This document shows, one piece after another, positions 1 to 47,289 of a stretch of 49,599 nucleotides of DNA. Position numbers and translations under genes: made by a program. The notes below the pieces were generated by a model that searched no databases, was not told the origin of the DNA, and was given only the letters and a program-made list of their open reading frames with translations. The first letter of the stretch is position 1. Each line of letters opens with the position of its first letter. This stretch comes from Saccoglossus kowalevskii (taxonomy: Eukaryota > Hemichordata > Enteropneusta > Harrimaniidae): the NCBI RefSeq assembly GCF_000003605.2, contig NW_003149267.1, positions 261,638 through 311,236 of the forward strand. Reading direction: 5' to 3'.

Positions 1-1260
1 TTTTAAGTGTTTTTTACCATTTTTAGGAAAAACAAAATAGCGGGAAAAGTCACATGACCGCTAAAGTTTTTATTTCTGATATTTATTACACATGAGTTGT
101 ACTATACACCATAACAAAATCTAGACGCCTAGACCCTCAGAAAGTGGTCAAACAGCCACTTCCGGTTTTATTTCAATCCAATATGGCTGCCAAACTAATT
201 GGCCAATCAAAATTCTGAAAGCATGTTGCACCAGTTCATATTAGAGACTATCAGTATAGAGCAATTTAAGACTATTTGGTTCAGTGGTTTTCTCAAACGG
301 CTTGACGAAAAAAGTTACGGAAGAAAGAAGAAGAAGAAGAAGTTTAAAGAAGAAAAAACCGAACAATAAGAATAGGGGCCACGCCCTACAGGCTTGGGCC
401 CCTAAATATGTAGACTTGCTGTTTTTAACAAGAATTCAAAAATATCACTTTTCACTAAACATTACAAAAATAATCATCAAAATTAGATAATTGAAAATAT
501 TACCATGAAATTAACAAATCTGAAAGAGGTCCACAAGTAGTACCTATATATGTAATATAAAAGCAATCAGACTTGTAGTTTTTAACAAGAAGTTGAAAAT
601 ATCACTTTTTAACAAAAATTACAAAAATATTCACCAAAATGAGAGAATTGAAGATATCATCATGAAATGAACAAATCTAAGAGAGTTCTACCCAAGGTAC
701 ATACACACAAAGTATCAAAGCATTCAGGCTTATAGTTTTCAAGAAGTCGCAAAAGTATAACATTGACACGGACGACAACGACGATGGACAATCACTCATA
801 TGATAAGCTCCGCTTGACAAAGTCGACAGCGGAGCTAAAAATAGTGAGGGATGTCACAATGTAGGTCCTGTTGTCACAAGTTGGTGTAAAATTAAATTGA
901 AGTTGTCCCAACGTTGGTACCACACATGCACATACACACATACATACAGACAGACAGACAGACCAACTGCAAAGACTCCCATTGTGTGCTTTGCTTCACG
1001 GAAGTCAAAAATCAAATTTGGTCAGCTTGTTGACTGCGGATAAGTGAGATCTTCATGAAAAATAAAAATTGTATGTTGCTGCTGCAAGAAACATTTGAAG
1101 ACGCAAACAAAAATGTTGAGGCCCCTGATCTTGCCTCATTTTCATATTTCTAAAATGTGAAAATTATTTTAAACTAATAAATTTGTTCAACCATAGTAAG
1201 TTTTATAGCGAAGCCATTTTTTTTAATATTTTATTTTGCATTGAGACTATGACGCACCAG
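1..1260. repeat. Repeat-derived noncoding flank
   Basis: No gene is visible. The stretch has features of old interspersed repeats: a GAAGAAGAAG-type purine run near 326-345, a GC-rich hairpin-like segment (GGGGCC...GGGCCCC) near 376-403, a cluster of ACAGACAGACAGAC units near 948-964, and two similar paragraphs at about 415-480 and 570-660 (both contain 'TTTTTAACAAGAA' followed by 'AAAATATCACTTTT'). These are probably diverged duplicates. I cannot assign a family. A short open frame at 284-490 is low-complexity and not supported as a gene. Confidence 0.4.
1230..1235 (-). terminator. Candidate ALG2 poly(A) signal
   Basis: The minus strand reads AATAAA about 110 nt past the ALG2 stop codon. 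This is the first canonical poly(A) hexamer I see downstream. The cleavage site itself cannot be placed from sequence alone. Confidence 0.45.
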
Positions 1261-1344
1261 CGAATAGTCTCGTCTAGTTGTGTCACAGACATTATATACA
1301 AAAATAATATTATTACACATTGTTCATGTCTCGTATATTTATAA

Positions 1345-4300
1345 CTAACTCTCACAGTACCGTGTCACAATATTGTGTAATTGATCAGTAAATGCTTGGA
1401 AAGAAAACTTGTCTATGACTCTCTGATGACCAGCTTTACCTAACTTGCTACTTAATCCACCATCATCTACAAATCTTTTCATTTTCTCGGCAAATTGTTT
1501 AGATTCAGGTGGACAAAGATAGCCTGTAACTTCATTATCTATGCTTTCTAACGGCCCACCACTATTAGCCGCGATCACAGGTCGTTTCATATACATGGCT
1601 TCTATTGGCACAATGCCAAAGTGTTCATTACTTGGAGTGTATAACAAGCACGTGCAATTATGAAGCAGAGTCAGCTTCTCTGAATCGCTGAAGGATCGTA
1701 AAAACGTCACGTTGTCGTTCAGTTTCAATTTCTCTGTCAACTGTCGCAGTTCTAAATAATGTTCTTTATTCTCCACAACTCTGTCATCGTAACCGCCTGC
1801 CATCACTAAATGAACTTCTCCCCATCTATCGTCTGCTAGATTCTTTTTCAAATCTCCTGATATGTGCAAAGAAATGTTGTTTTCAAATTAGAGAACAAAT
1901 TATTGAAATAAAAGGTAATTATGTTTATATGATCTTCCAGGAAAGGTTTTAAAGAGTGATTTTTGTCACGCTGTGCACATGTACGATACAAATCCTGTAT
2001 TAACCTTTTCACAACCAGTTTGATCTTTTCATCATGCTTACACAAAATAGTTCTGTTTATAGTCTGCATATTCCTTCAGAAGATTACGACAAAAATAGCC
2101 AAATTTTTTTAAAGTAGACCTGAAAATAGACTCAAATTTTGTTGGCTCCAAAATTAGTAAAGATTTGCTAATATATAGCAAAGTGGTGAATTATTTTGGT
2201 ATCATGTGGGTGACGGGTGTGCAAGAGTTAACACGCCATTACTTTATTTTGGTTGTTTTCTTATATATTCCCTAATCCAATATAATCCAGTTTCGTGTGT
2301 TTTTTATTTTGTTATGAACACAAGAATAGATAAATTGCCCCATGTAAGTACCCTCTAAAACTTGTATAAATTATTTCTGATTCCTGTTTTTTTTCAAATA
2401 GAACCGGATAATATCAAATTTTGGATATGCTCCTGAAACAATTTCTAGCCTCATAACTGACATGAAAAATTGGTTTCCCAATTCAGGAACAATTTCATTC
2501 TTACCAAATGCTTCAATCGCCAATCCAAGGTTTTTCTTTCTCTCGTATCTATTAATAGAGAGGAACAATGTGCGAATGTTCCTTGGGATCAGATCGCCTG
2601 CATCACTTACTGGAACATCAAATGCGGAGAAATTCAACGAAGGATATAGTACTTGGGGTTTAATATGAGACAGCGTAGTGAAGGTAGAAGCAAACGTCTC
2701 ACCTGAAAAATAATTTATAAAACTGAAAGAAGACCACACATAAAGTTGGGACTTTTTTTTTTTGTTTTACAAAAAAATATAATTGTCAATTTAGCTTTTT
2801 TTAACGTGATCGCGAAAACTAGCGTGACTGCGAAAGAAATCCCGACTGGACGCATCTGCAAACAAAAAGTCGCGACAGTCTAGACCACACAGTATGCAGC
2901 AGATAAATTTAAATATAAATTTTAAAATTATGAACAAAGTTGAAAACATGGCTCTAAAATCGGAAATCAACATGCCAGTAATCAACCACTTGAAAAATAC
3001 TAACATGTTGGCCAGCTCAAACTCTTGCAAATCTCAGGTAAACAAGACACAACTACTGTATTTGGATTGCATCTAGAGAAATCACTGGAAAAACACCAAG
3101 ATTAGAACATCCAAATACACACAGAATAAACTCACAGGTACACAGTCGCTAAGTAGTAAACAAAAGACCACATGTTGGTCTGACCCCTGACCCATGTGAT
3201 CACGCCCTCAAACAGAAAAAGAATATTTAAAAAATTTCATTGGTTCTTGCAAGGCATATAAATTGAGCTATAAGCAGCCATTGGTTGATTAGTGGCATAA
3301 GAACATCACAGGTTGCATTAAAAAGATATTGTGAAATAAACAACTCATTTGGATACATGTTTGCTATGTGTCATGTTATAAGGAAATCGACATCAAGTGC
3401 ACACTGCTGTGATGACTACTGTAGAATACTTTATTTTTGCTTGGAATTTATTTTCGCTATTTTCGCTGAAGGGATAATTCCGTGAAAATAAAATCCAGCG
3501 AATATACTTTTTTTCTTATATTTCACATTAAACTCATCAAAAATCAGTGAAAATAAATTCCATATAAAACGCCCAAAAAGCCTTTTCAGTGAAAATTAAT
3601 TCCAACGAAAATAAATTATTCCACAGTATACCACCATTTTATTGCCTTATGAAAGAAATGGACGAAACTACAATTCTAAAGAGCGGAGCATGAAACCATT
3701 GTAAAACCATTGATGGTATGAACTCAGGCAGTACAGGACTGCATCAACCTCTATTGGTCAATACGATACAATCACGTACTTTGTCTTCTCAGAATACCTC
3801 AAATTTCATACACTATAGAACACGTTATAGTTTGTTGCTAACTTACCAGTGAATTGGCTATTGACAAGTATGCAGTCTGCCATTCCTGTAGTTTTCTCTT
3901 CCAACCAATCTATAGGACCACGATACAGTTTCTTCATGAAACTAATTCTCTTGGTCAGCAGTTGATCCGGAAAATGGCAATAAAATAGAATCTGCAAAAA
4001 AAATAATTGGTTATTTCTGTGAACGACGAATTAGGCCGAATTTTGTTATCGGTTGGCTTAATATAACCCCAACGGACCGTATTTTTGTGAAAGATTGGTA
4101 TTTTTGTCCTGATTTGTAGGAATCTGAAAAACGCGTTTCATAACTTGTCTCTTATTTAGTTTTATGCGTCATTCAAGATGGCGGCCCCCATATAGTAAAT
4201 ATCGTATTTATTTTATTATCACGTGTGCGCCAGATGACTGTGTATTGACAGTCATTATTTACTGTGGAATACTTTATTTTCGCTGGAATTAATTTTCGCT

Positions 4301-5067
4301 GAAAAGGCTTTTTGGGCGTTCTTTATGGAATTTATTTTCACTGATTTTTGACGAGTTGAATGTGAAATATAGAAAAAAAAGTATATTCGCTGGATTTTAT
4401 TTTCACGGAATCATCTCTTCAGCGAAAATAGCGAAAATAAATTCCAAGCGAAAATAAAGTATTCTACAGTATCAGTTGTCTTCCTAACATGTAGATTTTG
4501 TTTCTTTTCCTGTGATGGCGCCCTTTGTGTGGGCGTGGTACAAAGTCTAACCACGGTGGACATATACAGAGCATGCGCGACACCAAATAACAAGTACTAG
4601 TACACTGAAAACGGCACTGCAACAGTCACCAAACGACTTTGAGAGTATAGATACTGCTGCCTCTTTAAAAAAACTACCAGTAGTATAATAATATTACATG
4701 TACTATAATAACTCACCTTTGCCTTGCGAAACTTTAAGATTGGAATACAGGCAGAGATCTGGTCACATATTACGATATCGTAGTGCAATCCACTAAAACA
4801 CACCAAATATAGAGCAACATACATCATACGAATGTATGCACACAGCGCATAGCACCCACCAAATATACTACGAGGCAACCAATCTCCAACGCACGTCACC
4901 GACAGACTTCCATCTTGCGTTTCTTTGAAACAATGACTGGGATCATGGTGGGCGGTGAACAGTTTGACGGAGTGACCTTGAGATTTGAGTGCCAATGCGG
5001 CGTCGACGACAAGACGTTCAGCTCCTCCAATCCCCAAATCGGGGTGCACAAAAGCTACGTTCACCAT
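1345..5067 (-). CDS. ALG2: Alpha-1,3/1,6-mannosyltransferase ALG2 (4 exons)
   Basis: Exons on the minus strand are 5067-4717, 3991-3847, 2702-2505 and 1856-1345 (351, 145, 198 and 512 nt). All introns are GT-AG, the phases agree, and the product is 401 aa (human about 416). ALG2 adds the second and third mannose to Man1GlcNAc2-PP-dolichol on the cytosolic face of the ER, an early step of N-glycan precursor synthesis. Sequence support: the N-terminal GT-B start '[15 protein letters not shown]'; a hydrophobic membrane-associating stretch near residues 72-92; exon 2 beginning '[15 protein letters not shown]'; exon 3 with '[19 protein letters not shown]'; and exon 4 with '[16 protein letters not shown]' and the GT4-family EX7E motif in '[15 protein letters not shown]'. 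The chosen ATG starts directly before the conserved [15 protein letters not shown] block, as in known ALG2 proteins. All frames are open and the gene looks functional. Intron 1 and intron 2 each contain a related MITE in opposite orientation. Confidence 0.96.
3419..3626 (-). mobile_element. 208-bp MITE, family A, copy 1 (TA target site)
   Basis: The terminal inverted repeats begin CTGTRGAATAMTTTATTTT, and TA dinucleotides flank both ends (3417-3418 and 3627-3628), as expected for Tc1/mariner-type insertions. The interior is built of repeated arms such as 'TTATTTTCGCTG' and 'GCGAAAATAAATTCC'. It lies in ALG2 intron 2. It is the inverted counterpart of the copy at 4262-4469, has the same length, and is about 94% identical by eye. 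Confidence 0.85.
4262..4469 (+). mobile_element. 208-bp MITE, family A, copy 2 (TA target site)
   Basis: This copy starts CTGTGGAATACTTTATTTTC and ends in the inverse ...AAAGTATTCTACAG, with flanking TA at 4260-4261 and 4470-4471. It sits in ALG2 intron 1, in the opposite orientation to copy 1 in intron 2. The two copies therefore bracket exon 2 (3847-3991) at about 220 and 270 nt. There is no coding capacity. Confidence 0.85.
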
Positions 5068-5715
5068 CGCCAGGATTACTAGATGGTGCCACGTCGTAGA
5101 TTATTTCAACATTCTCGTCAGCGTCCTACAATGCGATGATGAAACATGTCACGTGTTTGCTCAGGGGTCATAGTTCAGTAATTCGTACTTCCGGGTATTT
5201 ATTTGCTAAAAAATGAGTGATATCAAAGGATATATGAAAAATGTAGTAGAATTCACACTATTTTTTCTCATTAAAGAATTGTTTTAAACCATATCAAACT
5301 ATAAATGTTATGAAAGCTCATAATTCACACTTATTAAAAATCAATGTTACGTTAGATACAACCTCCATGTGGCCAACTGACTACTCAGTAATTTTTTTTT
5401 TTTTCATTCAAATAGTTGAATCTTTGGAATGCGCGAATTTGACAAAAATCGACAAAGATCTGATGAGTGTTTGCTGAGTAGTATTCATTTGATTAATCAT
5501 TTTGATGTCACTGTAGAATTAATTCAATGATATAGACTACTTTCCATATCAATAAATGAATAGGGGAGTTGCTGCAATATTTTTTAAATGGTCGTGAAAT
5601 CTTCAGTGACTAATGTTTTGACACCCTGTAAATAATATATGATAGGTAAAAGCATCTGAAGATGTCTTAAAACTATTTCATACTCGACTGTGTGATTTAT
5701 TAACCATTTTAAAGC

Positions 5716-5729
5716 GGGGGGGGGGGGGG
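5716..5729 (+). repeat. Poly-G tract
   Basis: Fourteen consecutive G residues sit on the ALG2 side of the intergenic region, next to an NRF1-like motif. Such runs vary in length and may be miscounted in the assembly. Confidence 0.9.
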
Positions 5730-5737
5730 TCGTCACA

Positions 5738-5748
5738 TGCGCATGCGT
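5738..5748. promoter_or_regulatory. NRF1-like palindromic site
   Basis: TGCGCATGCGT closely matches the NRF1 consensus (YGCGCAYGCGCR). It lies about 670 bp upstream of the ALG2 start codon, which would suit a housekeeping promoter. The motif match is direct; binding is inference. Confidence 0.4.
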
Positions 5749-6863
5749 CAGATGGCCATATCGTGTCATTGTTTACAAACAAGCGTCTACCCATGAGCGT
5801 TTTAGCGCGTGTTGTTATCGTCGCTTGGGACTCAATTCCCGCGCGCGCGCAAATGACGACCCTCCCGCTTCAAATACTAGTACACGGGAACGTGCAAATT
5901 TGATCATCGCAACAATGCGGGTTGGTAGTTTTGACCACTGTTTTAAACATCTTCATTTTTTTATAGAGCTCTGAAATGTTCATAGAATAATTGTACATAC
6001 ATATAGACTCTATAAAATATGAAAATTTCATTCTGATTAAAATAAAAAAAAATCCACTATATCATAAATTAAATATAATCAGTTAGATTCTGATATTTAA
6101 TAATTTACTTTTCGGTTGAAAAATACGCGAAAAAAAACACTGTTCACATTTTTTTATTTTTATTGTTTTCGTTTTGTTTACATAAGCTACATTTGTCTTT
6201 GTATATTCTTTTGCTGTAATTCGTGTTTCACAGAAGTGAACACCGTCGATCGTACACTAGATTCTACAGTATAGGTTGTTATACTTTGCCGCGTGTTCAC
6301 GTGAATATACGTACACGTTCTATTATTCCATGGACCTAAAAAAAATCTCTCCATACCTCTAATGTATTAGTATGAGATCAACTATTAAAGGTAGTCCATT
6401 TTATTTGTTTAAGAACATATCCCCGCTAGCATCTAGGTTTAACACACAAATGTCCGCGTTTTATTTCAATTTCAAAGGGCGTTTTGTTTGTATTTGCAGA
6501 GTCTTGTGTAATAGTAAAAGTATGGATAATATATACATTGCCCTGAAAACAAGGTCCGTCACCAACTTGTTATAATAGAAACATTTTCCCGGTTGCAAAA
6601 ATAGAAATCTTAACGTTTTTTGTGAAACTCAACGAGACATTGCAATATACATGTCTGAACGTTATGACGACTAAAATAGAATTGATTGACACTCACTAGT
6701 TTTCATTCTCATCATATAATTATTGTCATGTCAGTGAATTGACCCTGTCAAGTGGAAACCTCCGCTGGGATCGTAAAAAACTGGTATTATACGACTTGTA
6801 AGCCAATGAATTGGCCAATTGACCCCCATAGCCTACAGTCAAGCCGTAAAATTGAACACGCGC

Positions 6864-6871
6864 TGACGTCA
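6864..6871. promoter_or_regulatory. Perfect cAMP response element (TGACGTCA)
   Basis: This full 8-bp CRE palindrome lies about 500 bp upstream of the exon 1a start codon of the PKA catalytic gene. CREB, itself a PKA substrate, binds this motif in animals. A feedback role is inference from position. Half-sites (TGACGT) also occur near 7754 and 9912. Confidence 0.45.
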
Positions 6872-7365
6872 TGATATGGCGTAACAAACACTCTTGAAAT
6901 GTATTTGTTAAAAGTTACAAAGTATGTTAAAATGTACATTTGAAATCAAGATTACATTTATTTTTAGTAGAAAAACCGGTGAAAGATGATCGCGCGGCTT
7001 CATATTATGGTTTCTCTTTGATCTATTGTGCCGCGCCACCGAATGCGTCTTGATATGCAAATGAGTTACCCTCAGAGTGGACTATTCCTGTGTTCAACCG
7101 GATTCGATTGAATACCAGTACAGGGAGCGCGGTGCCGACCGTAAACACAATACGAGTTGTTTTTCACAACATCGAGTTTAACTACCGTGACATCAGAAAA
7201 AAAAATATACATGGACAGCCGGCTATCTGATCGTCGTACAGCAATTCTATGTAATCTCAGAGGGTACTGAAAGTGACAAGTTGGTATAGTCTGTTAGACC
7301 GAAGAGCGGTTGTGTAGCGTACCGGCAGACACACATCGGATATTGTTAGATCTGCACAAGTTATC

Positions 7366-44413
<37,048 letters not shown>

Positions 44414-45875
44414 GAAAAGCCGCCACAATTGAGCGGGTTTAAAAAGTGTAATACTATTAACTGATGTTATATGCATTGCATCTGTCAGAGTTACAGGAAT
44501 GATTAAGGCGCTATGTGTCATTGTTATACATTGTAATAATAAAAACAGTTTAACAAATATGATCCAATTCAAGTGATCTGTTTCTGATCTGATTCAACTC
44601 TGCCACACATTGATCTCTAATTGACACAGTACATGTGTAATATGTGCAATACTGTAATTGCCATTATCTTAATAATATTTTTTTTGCCTTTGGGGAAAGG
44701 CTTTGTTAATTACTTTGTACAAAAATAATCATTTTAAAGGTTCTTAACATTGACACATAGTACTGTGTGCCAGGAAGGAATTTTTACTTAAAACGTATAA
44801 AAAGAACTGTCAGGTTCGTCTTGTTAGGAGCTCGCGATGGTTTTGGAAATTAGATGAGTTTTATCTCGTCTCTGTGTTGACATCTGTTCTTCCATATATC
44901 CATCCCTTAGGCATAGAGTCATCGGATGCATCAACAACAGTGTATCTAGTGTCAACTTATATTCTCTCTCTCTATCCATTGTTTAGTGTTGTAGTTAATA
45001 TATTGTGAATATTTCACCCACCATTTTTCATTCCAGTCTGTATATAACACTGCTGTCAAAACAATTGTTCATTGCCAATTTAGATAACACATTGAACTAG
45101 TTTAATTAATGTTAATAGACTTAAAAGTGACAAGTTGTGCTGTTTTTGAAGGTTAATATTTATTAGCTAAACGTATTCTTGAGAAGCTTGGTCCTTGGCG
45201 GGGTTCTCTGCTGATTTCACCTTGTTGCATATTACTGCCGGTGGTAATATTTAGATTTAGATGTTGGCTAAAACCATATGGCACAATTCTCACTGTCAAT
45301 AAAAAGAAGCAATGTATCAGTATACCCCTTAGCTTACCGTACCATATACATATGGTATTTATCTTCTGTCCGTATCATTGAATATTATAGATCCACCATT
45401 TGAAGTTGAACTCGTCCGCAGCTTATTGCTGGACAATCAAAATGTTTCTGAGTTCAGTATATGACTGTGATTGAACCATTGTACTTGCCATTTTTGCAGT
45501 CTGGGTACAGTCTGACACCGCCCACTGTTACGTAGTAAAAGAGATCAAGTAGTAATAATTTTCTATTACAATCTCGGTTGAGTTTCTTGTTTGTTTTCTT
45601 AACGGTAGATGGTTCTACTCGATACTACCCCCTACACTATGGGGTTTTATTCTAAGTGTTCTGTGTGTATAATTTTGAAATTTGCAGGCATTTTGCTCTG
45701 CTCTTTCTTCGTTCTACTCATGATCGTCTTTGGTGTTTCTCACCATGTTAGTGTCAGTCCGTCATTGTATCCCAATTTTTAATTCAGCACGTCTTACAGA
45801 CATAATTTGTAAGAGATTATAAAAATAAAAACATCTTATGTAGAAAAAAAAAATAAAGTTTTGTTTAAAAAAGAC
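44414..45875 (+). other. PKA 3' UTR with alternative poly(A) signals
   Basis: AATAAA occurs at 44538-44543, 45298-45303 and 45852-45857, that is 125, 885 and 1439 nt after the stop. The last is followed at once by a GT/T-rich stretch (GTTTTGTTT), as expected downstream of a cleavage site, so it is the best candidate for the distal end. No coding feature is seen. Confidence 0.55.
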
Positions 45876-45916
45876 TGGCTTCTATTTGATTACCCATTTG
45901 TTCTTTGTTTACTCGA

Positions 45917-45940
45917 CGTGTGTTTGTGTGTGTGTGTGTG
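45917..45940. repeat. (TG)n microsatellite
   Basis: A GTGTGTTTGTGTGTGTGTGTGTG-like run lies just past the last poly(A) signal of the PKA gene. Confidence 0.9.
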
Positions 45941-47289
45941 GAACGGCTCTAGATGATATTAAAACAGTGAGTACTCATGCACATGGCTTACAAAAACCAA
46001 GTGTGGGGAAATACACCTTCATCTTGAAATGTTACAAGAATATCTTTAGACAGTTTTGGAGCATTCACCTATGCTAATGTTTGATATACTGATGTCAGTC
46101 AACAATACTGTGTGTGAACGTTGTTCCCCAATCCTCTATTGAAATTCCTAAACACACACTTTACGAAGGTTAGTTGAAAAGCTCTGAGCTTGACTTGTAA
46201 AGGGATGTTGTATACAATTGAAACTGCACAGGCCTACATTTATTTCAACTTTATCGTGTATGACAGGTACATTTTTATTCAACATGCTAAAATATTTCTT
46301 TAGTTTTAGAAATGTTGAAAACTAGCTGATGATTACCAGTTACCATCTTGAAGATCATTTTCATTGTCGGTCAGACTGTGAAGATTTTCTGCAAACTCTT
46401 ATACATAAATGGGGGACACAGTTTCAAATTTGTGTCCCAAGTTCCAGTCCATTAAATCATCAAATAAATGCTTTTGAAATTTGCTTGTATTATACATGAC
46501 ATTTTAGGTAAAATCCCTGCGTACACATCCAGTGACGACAAACATGTTTTCTGAAGATTTCGATGATGATTCTGACACATTTCTTGTACCAGTAGGTAGT
46601 TACTTTTCAACAACCAAAAATCACAAGAAATTGTTTTGAGCATTAAATAAAAAATGCACAGCAGAAAATTGAATTAAATGTGTATGAAGTTTCACTTGTA
46701 TACCCAGACCCTCTTTCTACTCTGGCTCGACTTTCATAATATACCTGCCACAGAGACGTTAATGTTTAATTATAGAAAATACATAAACACACTTATTTGG
46801 CCCACGATTTATTTCCGCCAAGTAAATTATCAATTTAAATATTTCCCGATATAACGTTTACACTGAAGTCAGCAAAGGCGTGTTTATGATTATAAATATT
46901 CTATATTTATAAACCCATCTGTTTTCATTTGAAATCATTCATGAGACGATTTGATTAGTTAGGCACATGTCTAGAACATCAGTGCACAAGCTCAACTATG
47001 TCTAAATGTAGACACTTTTGAGTTCATGAATACACAATAAGGTTTATAAATAATTTATAACGTACAAGCCTTTGCTGACATCAGTGTATTTGGCTCGCAT
47101 TTTATTTCCACTAAGAAAAGTATGAACAAAAAATAATAATATTAACTTTGCCCACAAGGGATGCTACAATTGAAAATGCCTGAAATGATAAAGGTTAATA
47201 TGATAATAATTGAACCATGTTAGTTATATAATCTAACCATCCCCAATAATATTATCACTACTATTAATATTGATAACAATGACAGATTT
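45941..47289. other. Intergenic region between convergent genes
   Basis: Apart from the MITE at 46861-47086 I see nothing recognisable. The sequence is AT-rich. Short open frames are not supported. Confidence 0.6.
46861..47086. mobile_element. 226-bp MITE, family D (TA target site)
   Basis: The inverted ends are CACTGAAGTCAGCAAAGGCG at the left and the near-complement GCCTTTGCTGACATCAGTG at the right. TA flanks at 46859-46860 and 47087-47088. There is an inner TTATAAATATTCTATATTTATAA-like palindromic region. An outer ~30-bp direct repeat (TATTTGGCYCRCRWTTTATT) lies on both sides. Confidence 0.75.

Larger units (their letters stand above)
5068..7365. promoter_or_regulatory. Head-to-head intergenic region, ALG2 / PKA
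   Basis: This region separates two divergent genes and must hold the ALG2 promoter and the promoter of PKA exon 1a. Visible features are a 14-G run (5716-5729), a CpG-rich patch around 5815-5890 ('CCCGCGCGCGCGCAAATG'), an NRF1-like site (5738-5748), a perfect CRE (6864-6871), and an octamer-like ATGCAAAT near 7054. The rest is AT-rich, with no supported gene. Transcription start sites cannot be fixed. Confidence 0.6.
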
